From an uncultured Collinsella sp. (GTDB lineage: Bacteria; Actinomycetota; Coriobacteriia; Coriobacteriales; Coriobacteriaceae): a stretch of 30,753 nt of DNA. Under the pieces are notes generated by a model that was not told the DNA's origin, searched no databases, and was given only the letters and a program-made list of their open reading frames with translations. Location: assembly GCA_902475785.1 (NCBI GenBank), contig CABSAN010000023.1, forward strand, positions 1 to 30,753, in the 5' to 3' direction. The translations under genes and the position numbers were made by a program. This document shows, in pieces, positions 22,733-30,753 of the stretch (positions are counted from its first letter, which is position 1; the number at the start of each line of letters is the position of its first letter).

Positions 22733-22765
22733 CCATCACAAAGGGGACAGGCGCTTTTATGGTGG
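22733..22765 (+). repeat. Degenerate copy 3 of the terminator-type hairpin
   Basis: CCATCACAAAGGGGACAGGC followed by GCTTTTATGGTGG resembles the hairpins at 20180 and 21771, but has several mismatches and no T-run. It lies just after the HAD gene and may be a decayed copy. Confidence 0.5.
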
Positions 22766-22770
22766 CCTCA

Positions 22771-23210
22771 GGCGATTTGGGCGAATTGGTACCTAAAATC
22801 TGTGGGAAAATTCAAATACTGTTGTCTGAACATCATGCTTCTAACCACCGATGGGTTTAAGATATTCTCATCAATTTGGTAGGATATTCATCCCGGTTAA
22901 TGACCTACCGTTCACGGTCAATTTTCGACTGTTTACAGGATGTTTACTCTTGAGCAAAATGTTGTGCAAATAAATCTAATGCCATTAAAAAATGATGGGC
23001 AACTAAATTACCAGTAGAAACAAAAAATAGATAGCGAATAAACGAAGGTAAATCTGAGCAATTGTCAAGAGAATTGACAATTCGCTACAAAACTATCGGT
23101 TTATTTGCCCAGATGTTCAAACAATCGTTAGAATAGTCATTACTAAGCGTGCGCAATTACAGATTGCGCAGATACGTTTGATAGTGAAAGAGCAAGATCG
23201 CGGTCTCTTG
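22771..23210 (+). promoter_or_regulatory. A+T-rich regulatory region upstream of the pilus operon
   Basis: Most of the 505-base gap 22720-23224 holds no gene and is much richer in A+T than its surroundings. It contains several dyads: GGTAGG/CCTACC (22878-22909), ACCGT-tc-ACGGT (22907-22918), AATTGTCAA-5-TTGACAATT (23060-23082), TGCGCAAT-5-ATTGCGCA (23150-23170) and CAAGA/TCTTG (23193-23210) just before the ribosome site. TTGCCC (23105-23110) and TAGAAT (23129-23134) with an 18-base spacer form a plausible promoter, which would place the 23150 dyad at or just after the start of transcription. Several binding sites would fit tight or switchable control of the pili. Confidence 0.5.
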
Positions 23211-23224
23211 GGGAGGAGACATCG

Positions 23225-26200
23225 ATGAAAGCAAATTCAGACAAATCTAAGCAGAGTAATAAAGCGACGCGCCGTGTGCTGGCAGGCGTTTTGTGCGGAG
23301 CCTCCGTGTTGAGCCTGGTACTGTCGCTCGTCATGCCTCCAATCTCGCAGGCCATTGCCAACGATGCCCAGACGGTTTCTGCCGAGGAAGCTGTGATGGG
23401 GGAGGGTTCCTCAAGTGAGTCTACTGGTGTAGACAGCACCGCTAACGGGGGTGCCGAAAAGCAGATTAGCGATGATGCCGAGAATGGCGCGAGCGAAGAC
23501 GCCGCTGCCGCGGGACTGCCGTCCGACGACGCGGAGGCCAAGGGCGCCGCGCAGCCTTCCGATACACAGCCTTCTGATGATGAAACTAACGATGAAAACG
23601 CTATCGCTCCCGCTACCGTCAGTGCCGATGGCTATAACGAGGTGAAAGGTAATATTGCTGAGACGTTCACCAATGGCGGCAAGTTCCGACTGACGGATTT
23701 TGCCTATTCGGATAAGCAGATCACCATCACCAAAGACACTGCTATCGATCTTGCGGGACACATGCTCTACCGTGGTTCCGGCAACAAAGACTCCTTCTTT
23801 GTGGTCGAAAATGGAGCCACACTCACTATCGAGGATTTAGGTAAAACAAAAGACGAACAGACCCTGGTCGAAACGACGGCGGGTCATCTTGCGTCTATGG
23901 AATGGGAAACAGGAAACGGCTCAAATAGTGGCACTCCTAAGAGTCTTACTTACTTTGAGACCAAGAGCACGCCCAATCAAGATGGACTCGGCACAACCGA
24001 GACTACGATCAGGCATGTCGTTACGGGCTTTGGCGCTATTGATGCGGCATCGGACAGCGGTTCCGTAAAGCATGTGTTCACCGTTAAAGAGGGCGGCACG
24101 CTCGATCTCAAGGGCGGCATGATTACCACGGCCGCCAATCTGAGCGATGACGGCCATGTGATTTTTTCTGAGGGTAAAGTCAAAATCGAAGGCGGTTACG
24201 TCACCAATGGCAACGGCGGTGGCTGGGGCGGTGGCCTGTGCATAACGGGCGAGAAGGCGGGCGCGAATGCCAGTCTCGAAATGACAGGCGGCGTGGTCGC
24301 GGGAAACAAGTCGGGTTCTGGCGGCGGCATCTATGCTGACAAGGGAGCCACCCTGAAGCTTGCGGGCGGAATTATCTCTGGCAACGCTACGTATGAAAAC
24401 ACTTGCAACAGCGGCGGCAGTCCCGAAAATGGTTATGGCGGCGGCGTCTTTACCAAAAATGCTTGCGTTAGTATCAGCGATTCGGCAAGCATTACTAACA
24501 ATCGTGTCGATTCCAATATCTCTGAATCGTTTAACAATGGCCTGCTCGGTGGCGGTGGCATTGCATGTGTAAATGGTGGCAAGCTCAGTATAACGGGTGG
24601 CTCAGTTACTGCTAACTACTCCCATGAGGCTGGCGGTGGCGTTTACGCTGGTTTTTACAACCAGACCATCGGGTTTGAAATGACTGGCGGCACGATTGCC
24701 GGCAACGTGGCGGAGAACGCTGAGGGCGGCGGTTTGCGTATCGCTGGCGGTGACAACACTGGTACGATGGCAACAATTAGCGCTGGTGAGAACAGCAAGA
24801 TTTACATTACGAACAACAAGACTATGACGGGTAAGGATCGCGGCGGCGACTGGGGCGGCGGTGGCGTCTTTATCCAGAAGGGCGGCAAGCTCAATATCGT
24901 AAAGACGTTGATTGCCGAAAATGAGGCTGGCGGCTGGGGCGGCGGCGTTGGCGCTTGCCCTACGGGCGAAACAATCGTTTCGCATTCCAACGGTGCCGCT
25001 ATTTATAACAATAAAGATAATAATGGTGAACACTACTCTGCCGGCGGATATGGGAAGAACGAGGATAGTAACTCCGAGTACATTACCGAGCCCTTCAAAA
25101 AATCCGGCCATAAGGATTTCTTCCTGGTGCGTAAAAAAGATGGTGCGAACTCGACAATTGCAGTTGTGCTCGGCAAGATGCTCGGCGGCGACTCGGCTGG
25201 TTGGCAGGGCACTTGCGACGGCGAGAAGATCACCATTGAGCCAAATGGCGGCGCCGAGGCCAAGTACATGTTCGGTCTTGAGGCCCATCCGACTGCCGAT
25301 GCCATGGGAAAGGCGCAGACAGCGGCTACGACCATTATCAGTGGTAACTATTCCTACACCCACGGTGGCGGCATCATGACCAACGGCGATCTTGTCGTTG
25401 GCGAGGTCAAGGATCTGAGTGTTTATCCGAGCATGAAGCTCAATGCCACCAAGGTGCTTAAAGATGAAAAGGGAATCTCGCAAGGCCTTAGCACGCACAA
25501 TTACAGATTTAAGTTGCTGCGCCAGGATGGTGACATCGAGCCTTCTTGGAAAGATGACGACACATTTGATATGGGCGATTGCAGTGTTGCGGGCGAGGCG
25601 CCTGTTGATCAAACAAACGGCAATATCACCTTCGACTCTGGCAAGGACTATTCTTCGGGACAATACGTTTTCTATCTTGTTGAGGAACCCATCAGCGGCG
25701 AAAACGAATTGGATACCAAATTCGACGAGACCATTTACAAGATCGTGGTAAAAGTTGAGGACAATCCATCCGACACTAAATATCTCATGTCGATTCCTAT
25801 TAATTATTACAAGGTAAAAGAAATAACCGTTTCTAAAAAGACAGAGAAGGATCCCATCTTCAAACCACTTGGTTCCGAAAGCTATTCCGTTGACATCCCA
25901 CAAGATAGCTCACAAGATAGCACGAAGACTACGGTTACTATCGGTAACAGTAAGAAACCGACCTTTACCAACAAAATCGTGCCCCCCGCCTCCTGGACTC
26001 CTAAGGCGACTAAGGTCGTTGAGGGTGGCGAGATGAAGGAGTTTACACTTCAGTTTGCGAAAGACAGCAAATTTAAAAACATCATCGGTACTGCCGTGAC
26101 CTCTGGTAAAGAAACGAAGCAGACGCTTTCGTTCAAAGACACCACTGATAAAGAGGTTGAGCTCAAGTACTCGCTCGCTGATATCAGGGGTAATCCCGAC

Positions 26201-26605
26201 GACTCGGGCGACTCCACGGGTGGCCCTTCCAAGACCTATACGTACTATGTGCGCGAGAAAACCGACGGTTCGCGGTTCTCGCACTACACGTACGACCACT
26301 CGGTCTATAAGTTCACGGTTGTGGCAAGGTATGACACCGAAAAAGGAGAGATCAACTGTGCGGTGACCTACAGGAAGGGAACCGTTGACAAAGAAGGTAC
26401 GTGGGTAAGCGCCGAGACCGAGGGCCACGAGTTTCCCGACACTATCCCCACCTTCACCAACACCTACTCCACCTCTTTGCCCCTTTCTGGTATGTCGGGC
26501 GTCACTCTGACGTACCTTGCCGGCGCGGCGGTGCTTTGCGCTGCTGCGGCCTGGATGCACATTCGTCGCAAGGCGAATGCGAAGGGGGGTGAGCGTCGTG
26601 AATAA
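23225..26605 (+). CDS. Large sortase-anchored beta-helix adhesin / pilus tip-type protein (LPLSG)
   Basis: A 1126-residue surface protein, first gene of the pilus operon. It has a long signal peptide (hydrophobic about 18-42, LAGVLCGASVLSLVLSLVMP), an acidic low-complexity stretch (about 48-135), and a right-handed beta-helix region (roughly 150-725) of Gly-rich turns such as GGGIYADKGATLKLAGGIIS, GGGVFTKNA and WGGGVFIQKGGKLNI. Two FctA/isopeptide-like beta-sandwich domains follow (from about 738 and about 927; KLNATKVLKDEKG and PKATKVVEGGEMKEFTLQF). The C-terminal sorting signal is LPLSG (1085-1089), a hydrophobic helix and RRKANAKGGERRE; Ser in place of Thr is an LPxTG variant. ATG 23225 has GGGGAGGAG. 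Its order and size suggest the adhesive tip of a fibre built from the next two proteins. The ligand is unknown. The stop overlaps the next start by eight bases. Confidence 0.88.
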   Translation: MKANSDKSKQSNKATRRVLAGVLCGASVLSLVLSLVMPPISQAIANDAQTVSAEEAVMGEGSSSESTGVDSTANGGAEKQISDDAENGASEDAAAAGLPSDDAEAKGAAQPSDTQPSDDETNDENAIAPATVSADGYNEVKGNIAETFTNGGKFRLTDFAYSDKQITITKDTAIDLAGHMLYRGSGNKDSFFVVENGATLTIEDLGKTKDEQTLVETTAGHLASMEWETGNGSNSGTPKSLTYFETKSTPNQDGLGTTETTIRHVVTGFGAIDAASDSGSVKHVFTVKEGGTLDLKGGMITTAANLSDDGHVIFSEGKVKIEGGYVTNGNGGGWGGGLCITGEKAGANASLEMTGGVVAGNKSGSGGGIYADKGATLKLAGGIISGNATYENTCNSGGSPENGYGGGVFTKNACVSISDSASITNNRVDSNISESFNNGLLGGGGIACVNGGKLSITGGSVTANYSHEAGGGVYAGFYNQTIGFEMTGGTIAGNVAENAEGGGLRIAGGDNTGTMATISAGENSKIYITNNKTMTGKDRGGDWGGGGVFIQKGGKLNIVKTLIAENEAGGWGGGVGACPTGETIVSHSNGAAIYNNKDNNGEHYSAGGYGKNEDSNSEYITEPFKKSGHKDFFLVRKKDGANSTIAVVLGKMLGGDSAGWQGTCDGEKITIEPNGGAEAKYMFGLEAHPTADAMGKAQTAATTIISGNYSYTHGGGIMTNGDLVVGEVKDLSVYPSMKLNATKVLKDEKGISQGLSTHNYRFKLLRQDGDIEPSWKDDDTFDMGDCSVAGEAPVDQTNGNITFDSGKDYSSGQYVFYLVEEPISGENELDTKFDETIYKIVVKVEDNPSDTKYLMSIPINYYKVKEITVSKKTEKDPIFKPLGSESYSVDIPQDSSQDSTKTTVTIGNSKKPTFTNKIVPPASWTPKATKVVEGGEMKEFTLQFAKDSKFKNIIGTAVTSGKETKQTLSFKDTTDKEVELKYSLADIRGNPDDSGDSTGGPSKTYTYYVREKTDGSRFSHYTYDHSVYKFTVVARYDTEKGEINCAVTYRKGTVDKEGTWVSAETEGHEFPDTIPTFTNTYSTSLPLSGMSGVTLTYLAGAAVLCAAAAWMHIRRKANAKGGERRE

Positions 26606-28268
26606 GAAAGTTTGCTCCTTCCCGATCTTGTTTGCGCTGCTTGCCCTCCTGATCGGCACCTGCGCGGTTGTGTTCCCCGCTTCCGCGCAGGCCGCGCCGA
26701 CCTCGACCGGTTCCATCACGGTGAGCGGCACCGTGGCGAGCAGCTACGACGCCTACCAGATCTTTAGCGCCAACGTCATCGATGGCGACAACGACGCTAA
26801 AATCGCCACCGACCTCGCCTGGGCAAGCGATGCCGTGCGCGATGCCGCGCTGCCTGTGCTGCACAGCGCCGGCATGCCCAATTCTCAGACCACCGCGCAG
26901 GAAGCTGCCGAGTGGCTCAACGCCGACTCCCACCTTACGACCGCGCTGAGCGCACAGCTCGCTCGTTCCCTCCAGAGCTCTGTCGCCGTGTCCGAGGCCC
27001 TTAACGCGGGCACGACGGCCGAGCTGTCCTGTGGCTACTGGCTCATCGTCGCCGACGACGCCGCCATCGCCCAGGGTGAGGCCGGCACCGCGCCGATTAT
27101 GGCCCTGGTCGGCGGCAGCGCCGTCACCGTCAAGCCCAAGGCCGCGACCCCCAAGGTCGACAAGCACGTGCTGGAGGACAGCACCGCCGCCTGGCAGAAG
27201 GCCGCCGACGCCACGGTCGGCGACGACCTTTACTGGCGCCTCTCTGCCACGGTCCCAGCGGGCCTCACGGCCTACGACACCTACGCGGTACAGTTCGTCG
27301 ACACCATGAGCGCGGGGCTCGATCCCTCCAAGGTGGCCGCGAGCATGCGCGTGTACGTGGCGGCGGGCGCGGACGGCGGCTTCGACGCCGTCTCGGCCGA
27401 CAAGGACGGCCGCGCCGGCACCGAACCCGCGAAGGGTTGGACCGACATCACGGCTCAGTGCGCCACCAAGGTAGCGGCCGACGGTAAGACCTTCACCGTG
27501 CGCACCGGCGACCTGGTCGCCGCGCTCGGCGGGGCCGACGCCTTCACCGCGGGCGCCCGCGTGGTCGCCGTGTACAACGCGCCGCTCAACAGCGCATGCA
27601 ACCACGGCATCGCGAAGGGCAACCCCAACGAGGTCTACCTGCGCTACCCGCGCTCTCCCTTTGCCGACCAATCCGGCGACGCCGGCTTTACCCGCACGCC
27701 GAGCGATGACGCATGCGCCTACACCTGGGATCTCGCGCTCACCAAGCGCGGCAGCGACGGCGACAAGCCGCTTGCCGGGGCGGTCCTGAGCATCGCCGAC
27801 GACCGCGGCCGCACGCTGGCGGCCGACGGCACGTGGGATGCGGAGGGCAAGGCCACCGTCACCACGGGCGAGGACGGCCGCGTGACCGTCTCGGGCGTGG
27901 ACTCGGGCAAGCTGGAGGTCCGCGAGCTCAAGGCGCCCAAGGGCTACACCGCCTTTGAGGGCACGCGCTCCGTGACGGTCAAGGCCGAGGGCCTGGACGT
28001 CGACCAGGTGGCCGCCGCCAAGCCCAAGCTCACCATCACGGCCGAGTCGCCCCTGCGCGCCGACAGCGCGGACGGGTCGACGGGCAGCCTGGAGGCGTCG
28101 CTCATCAACACGCCCACTGGCACACCCCCTAGCATTACCACCGGAGGCTTTATGCCCTCGACTGGCGATATGGCAATGTACGCCGCGGCCGCCGCAGCGG
28201 TCGCCGGAGCCGCGCTCATCGTGGTCGCGCTCCTGGTCAAGCGGGGAGGTGGCAGCCATAAAGAGTAA
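26598..28268 (+). CDS. Isopeptide-domain pilin with SpaA/Cna-B domain (MPSTG)
   Basis: A 556-residue surface pilin. It has a signal peptide (about 1-32, FPILFALLALLIGTCAVVFP, cleavage near SAQA-AP), an N-terminal pilin domain (GTVASSYDAYQIFSANV, ELSCGYWLIV), and a fimbrial isopeptide D1-type domain starting KPKAATPKVDKHVLE and ending PNEVYLRYPRSPF. A Cna-B/SpaA domain follows (about 378-500, PLAGAVLSIADDRGRTL, LEVRELKAPKGYTAFEGTRS). The sorting signal is MPSTGD (519-524), a helix and KRGGGSHKE; Met replaces the usual Leu. GTG 26598 lies eight bases after AAGGGGGG and overlaps the upstream stop, so translation is probably coupled. The gene is visibly richer in G+C than both pilin neighbours, suggesting a separate origin. 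It shares its domain plan with the third pilin and could be a backbone or basal subunit. Confidence 0.87.
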   Translation: MNKKVCSFPILFALLALLIGTCAVVFPASAQAAPTSTGSITVSGTVASSYDAYQIFSANVIDGDNDAKIATDLAWASDAVRDAALPVLHSAGMPNSQTTAQEAAEWLNADSHLTTALSAQLARSLQSSVAVSEALNAGTTAELSCGYWLIVADDAAIAQGEAGTAPIMALVGGSAVTVKPKAATPKVDKHVLEDSTAAWQKAADATVGDDLYWRLSATVPAGLTAYDTYAVQFVDTMSAGLDPSKVAASMRVYVAAGADGGFDAVSADKDGRAGTEPAKGWTDITAQCATKVAADGKTFTVRTGDLVAALGGADAFTAGARVVAVYNAPLNSACNHGIAKGNPNEVYLRYPRSPFADQSGDAGFTRTPSDDACAYTWDLALTKRGSDGDKPLAGAVLSIADDRGRTLAADGTWDAEGKATVTTGEDGRVTVSGVDSGKLEVRELKAPKGYTAFEGTRSVTVKAEGLDVDQVAAAKPKLTITAESPLRADSADGSTGSLEASLINTPTGTPPSITTGGFMPSTGDMAMYAAAAAAVAGAALIVVALLVKRGGGSHKE

Positions 28269-28376
28269 CTGGCAGCCCCACAGAGAGCGGGGCGAGACGT
28301 AGCGAAGCAGATGCTTAGAAACAGACAGACGATGACCGATCGAATGAGAACCAACCGGAAAACGGAGGAAAAGAAG

Positions 28377-30098
28377 ATGAGCATGAGCAAGAACATCGCA
28401 CGCCTGGCAGTAACCGCCGGCCTCACAGCAGCGCTGAGCTTCGGTGGCGTGATGGCCCCGGTGACCATGGCGTTTGCTGATGGGAGCGGCTCAACTGTGA
28501 CGTTCAACGATCCTGATTATGGAGCGTCCACGACCTATAAGGGCATTCAAATCTTTAAGGCTACGGTTACGACGACCGCCGAGGGCACGACTGTGAGCAA
28601 CATCGCGTGGGCCAGCTCCGACGCCCAAACTGCTGTCGTAGACGCCATCAAGACAAAGGATAAATTCTACGCTAGCAAGAACGCGCAGGATGCCGCCGAT
28701 TGGCTGAACAATAACAACAAGGGAGCCAATGCGACTGAAGCGAGCACTAAGGTTAGTTTCGACCACGTCCTGAACAAGATCGCCAACAATTTAAAGGACA
28801 GCACTGGCTGGGAAACGACAAAGGTGGGCGAAGCGTCCATTGGCGGTCTCAGCGCTGGGTACTGGCTGTTCCTTACCAATACTCCTGGCACACCAGAAGG
28901 TAAAACAAGTGATACATTTTCCTCTCCTGTGTTTGCCGTGATAGACGGTGTCAACCCGAAGTCCATCGCTCCTAAGAAGAGCGTGCCCACCGTCGAGAAG
29001 AAAATAGTGAATGCCACAGGCGATAAAGAGCTCGATGCCAGTGACTCCCATGTTGAGCAGAAGGTTAAGTTCAACCTCTATGGCACTGTCGCCGATAACT
29101 ACGATACGTACGGCACGTACTTCTATAAGTTCTCCGACCAACTCTCCGAGGGTCTGACGCTGGAGGATGGTTTCAAGGCAACTCTGTATGCGAATAAAGA
29201 CCTCGCTCAGGCTGATATTAACCACACGGGGGGCCTTGATGTGACGAGCAGCTTTATTCAAAGTCCGAAAACTGTAGACCAAGAAACTAAAAATACGACA
29301 ACGACTTGGGAGTGTAAAGATCTTAAGAAGGTAGCGGGCATTAAACCGGGATCTTGCATTGTGATTTCCTATGAGGCAAAGATTAACCACAAGGCTGCCA
29401 TTGGAGATAACGCGGGTAACGCCAACTCCGTCACTCTTGAATACTCAAACAACCCTATGACCAGCGACACCGGCACGACGGTGCCCGATGAGGTCAAGAC
29501 CTACACCTATGGCCTTAAACTGAATAAGGTTGACCTTGGCACTGAGAATCCACTCCCGGGTGCGAAATTTACCATCAAGGTGAAGGCGGCGGCGGATCAC
29601 AACCTGGTGGGGAAATACGTTCAATCGAATGGAACTCTTAAAGAAAAAGAGGAGGTGATCACGACTGACGACAAAGGCACCATTACCGTCGGGGGTCTCG
29701 GTGCGGGAACCTATACGGTAACGGAGATTGACGCTCCCGAAAACTACGATAAGGTCGCATCTTTCGATTTCACGATTAAGCCGAAGAATGAAAGCGGGAC
29801 AACAGGTGAAAGCTCGAGCGCGGGTAAGTATGAACTAAACGCTCCAAGTAATCAGGTTATCATCGGCACGCCGAATGATAAGAGGGGCGATAACAAGCTC
29901 GTGGCCGAGACTGACACTGCCACAAATAACGACGGCACCTTCAACATCACCGTTGGCGATGCCAAGCATGTCGGCCTCCCCCTCACTGGCCTTAACGGTG
30001 TGACCTTCACTTGGATCGCTGGTGGCGCGGTGCTGTGCATCGGCGTGGCGCACCTTATCCGCAGCCGTAAGCAGGCTGAGGAGTCCGAGCAGGAGTAA
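28377..30098 (+). CDS. Isopeptide-domain pilin, likely major subunit (LPLTG)
   Basis: A 573-residue surface pilin, paralogous to the preceding protein. It has a signal peptide (SKNIARLAVTAGLTAALSFG, cleavage near MAFA-DG), an N-terminal domain with TYKGIQIFKATV and GLSAGYWLFLTN, an isopeptide D1 domain from APKKSVPTVEKKIV to NANSVTLEYSNNP, a SpaA/Cna-B domain (PLPGAKFTIKVKAAADHNLV, AGTYTVTEIDAPENYDKVAS) and a classic LPLTG sorting signal (534-538) with hydrophobic helix and RSRKQAEESEQE tail. The Lys of the D1 opening and the Asn of SVTLEYSNN are the expected isopeptide partners. ATG 28377 has GGAGGA at eight bases; the next ATG, six bases on, is possible. It lies 108 bases after the previous gene, and its better ribosome site may allow higher expression, as for a backbone subunit. 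A terminator follows. Confidence 0.89.
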   Translation: MSMSKNIARLAVTAGLTAALSFGGVMAPVTMAFADGSGSTVTFNDPDYGASTTYKGIQIFKATVTTTAEGTTVSNIAWASSDAQTAVVDAIKTKDKFYASKNAQDAADWLNNNNKGANATEASTKVSFDHVLNKIANNLKDSTGWETTKVGEASIGGLSAGYWLFLTNTPGTPEGKTSDTFSSPVFAVIDGVNPKSIAPKKSVPTVEKKIVNATGDKELDASDSHVEQKVKFNLYGTVADNYDTYGTYFYKFSDQLSEGLTLEDGFKATLYANKDLAQADINHTGGLDVTSSFIQSPKTVDQETKNTTTTWECKDLKKVAGIKPGSCIVISYEAKINHKAAIGDNAGNANSVTLEYSNNPMTSDTGTTVPDEVKTYTYGLKLNKVDLGTENPLPGAKFTIKVKAAADHNLVGKYVQSNGTLKEKEEVITTDDKGTITVGGLGAGTYTVTEIDAPENYDKVASFDFTIKPKNESGTTGESSSAGKYELNAPSNQVIIGTPNDKRGDNKLVAETDTATNNDGTFNITVGDAKHVGLPLTGLNGVTFTWIAGGAVLCIGVAHLIRSRKQAEESEQE

Positions 30099-30198
30099 CG
30101 CTCACTCACCCATCCCTTTGGCAGGTGGGATGTGATGGCCATGAGACTCGCGGACACTTTTCTCGTCCATCGACGTTCTTGCTTTGCCATTCTCTTTT

Positions 30199-30237
30199 CG
30201 GGGCAGACTCCGCACTGGAGTTTGCCCCGTTATTTTT
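30199..30237 (+). terminator. Terminator of the pilus operon
   Basis: CGGGGCAGACTCC pairs with GGAGTTTGCCCCG (one G-T pair) around GCACT, followed by TTATTTTT. It lies about 100 bases past the third pilin. Of the 306-base gap 30099-30404, the rest holds no gene; a weak TTGCGT (30308) with CATACA (30330) could be the promoter of the next small gene. Confidence 0.88.
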
Positions 30238-30404
30238 GGACATAGCAGCTGGGGCGCCGTTGCTTGCGGGATCGAGCGTATGGTTAGCGAACAGATGTTT
30301 GCAATTATTGCGTTTACCAGCTGTGGGTGCATACACTCGCAGTAAAATGGCTTTGCGACGCATTCCGTGCGCGGGCGGCCGACGACTCGATCGGAGGTCC
30401 CCAA

Positions 30405-30557
30405 ATGCTGAAATTCCTTAACGCGCTCGCCGCCCTCGCGGCGGTAGGCTCGTTCGTCATCGCGTTTCTTGACTCGTATGAGGTTCGGTTTAAGGTCCGT
30501 AGGCGTACGCGCGGTGCGGACGGTAGAAGGCATTTGCGCTGCAACAAGCGCAAATAA
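30405..30557 (+). CDS. Small single-pass membrane protein (50 residues)
   Basis: A short gene with a strong ribosome site (GGAGG, seven bases before ATG 30405) and its own terminator right after the stop, which together make it credible. The protein MLKFLNALAALAAVGSFVIA then FLDSYEVRFK has one transmembrane segment (about 4-22) and a strongly basic tail (RRRTRGADGRRHLRCNKRK). Such a layout fits a small membrane regulator, a toxin-like peptide or a membrane-anchored nucleic-acid-binding peptide. No family is recognised and no antisense antitoxin is apparent. The in-frame ATG at 30327 would add 26 residues without a ribosome site. Confidence 0.6.
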   Translation: MLKFLNALAALAAVGSFVIAFLDSYEVRFKVRRRTRGADGRRHLRCNKRK

Positions 30558-30558
30558 G

Positions 30559-30590
30559 AATGCCCGGGGTTAGAGGCCCGGGCATTTAAC
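30559..30590 (+). terminator. Terminator after the 50-residue protein
   Basis: AATGCCCGGG and CCCGGGCATT form a stem with a short loop (GTTAGAGG), immediately after the TAA. The T-run is short (TTT). Confidence 0.75.
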
Positions 30591-30662
30591 AAAACCAGAA
30601 AACTAGGCCGCCCGCGCTTTCGAACACTTACGCGGGATGCGTCGTTTTCTATTGACATTGTA

Positions 30663-30688
30663 TCCCGAATCGCCTCGCCGATTCGGGA
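30663..30688. other. Perfect 10-bp inverted repeat
   Basis: TCCCGAATCG and CGATTCGGGA around CCTCGC. It has no T-run beyond CATTTT. It could be a leader hairpin or operator for a gene beyond the right edge; the last 60 bases contain no gene I can support. Confidence 0.5.
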
Positions 30689-30753
30689 CATTTTGAAAGG
30701 CTCTGTTAGACCAGGATTGACATACATGTGTCCCCACGGTGCCATATCGTTGA

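Noticed and set aside
24180..25400. Repeated GGCGGC-rich units that look like a tandem DNA repeat
   Set aside because: They are the coding trace of the beta-helix coils of the first pilin: spacing and sequence vary, and there are no identical repeats or spacers as in a CRISPR array.
26502..28259. A 585-codon open frame on the minus strand opposite the middle pilin
   Set aside because: It mirrors a G+C-rich gene whose plus-strand product has a signal peptide, known domains and a sorting signal. The minus-strand product is low-complexity Gly/Ala/Arg/Val with no recognisable domain.
28273..28294. GCCCC/GGGGC stem between the second and third pilin genes
   Set aside because: Only five base pairs with no T-run; too weak to call a terminator, though it might be an RNA processing site.
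30654..30753. TTGACA boxes at 30654 and 30717 as promoters of a gene beyond the edge
   Set aside because: Neither has a convincing -10 element at 16-19 bases within the window.
1..30753. tRNA or rRNA genes, integrase, prophage or insertion sequence
   Set aside because: No cloverleaf-like segment, rRNA stretch, or transposase/integrase motif was recognised on either strand by eye; a covariance-model scan was not possible.

Overview
The window looks like a chromosomal segment of a high-G+C, Gram-positive gut actinobacterium of the Coriobacteriia, most likely Collinsella or a close relative. This is inferred from G/C-rich third codon positions, strong Shine-Dalgarno sequences, an OmpR/GlnR-type regulator beside a type I glutamine synthetase homologue, sortase-anchored pilins, and a DUF559-like hypothetical protein of a kind I associate with this class. 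No rRNA, tRNA, CRISPR array or phage gene was recognised.

Layout. 1-71 is the tail of an upstream gene. 174-2123 encodes an Old Yellow Enzyme/2,4-dienoyl-CoA-reductase-type flavoenzyme with a terminator, followed by GntR/FCD (2330-3022) and LacI (3148-4170) regulators. 4305-6355 is a glutamine synthetase homologue plus GlnR-like regulator pair; the synthetase homologue lacks several expected metal ligands. 6540-8623 is a lower-G+C cassette of three exported or membrane proteins, one resembling a papain-fold cysteine peptidase. 8796-10250 is an HtrA-type protease. 10355-12009 is a leftward, A+T-richer group: a membrane-anchored small protein, a secreted small protein, a DUF2975 membrane protein and its XRE regulator. 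12126-12330 is a 205-bp unit with 26-bp terminal inverted repeats. ligA (12439-14667) converges on a MATE transporter (14823-16169) that has a MerR-type promoter.

16486-17523 encodes a DUF559/Vsr-like nuclease-domain protein with a palindromic repeat on each side; a third copy lies at 21674. 17759-20123 is a molybdenum cofactor operon, moaA plus a moaC-mobB fusion. 20387-21673 is an MFS transporter with a structured leader, and 21898-22719 a Cof-type HAD phosphatase. After a 505-bp A+T-rich regulatory region comes a three-gene pilus operon (23225-30098): a large beta-helix adhesin with the sorting motif LPLSG, then two isopeptide-domain pilins with MPSTG and LPLTG. No sortase is present in the window. 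A 50-residue membrane protein (30405-30557) closes the window.

How the genes fit together. moaA and moaC-mobB make and mature the molybdenum cofactor. The glutamine synthetase homologue and GlnR-like regulator probably form a nitrogen-linked unit in which the enzyme homologue may be catalytically altered. The three pilins should assemble into one surface fibre using a sortase encoded elsewhere. HtrA and the exported cassettes act at the cell envelope. The main candidates for something undescribed are the ligand-depleted glutamine synthetase homologue, the nuclease-like gene with its palindromes, the 205-bp inverted-repeat unit and the exported three-gene cassette.
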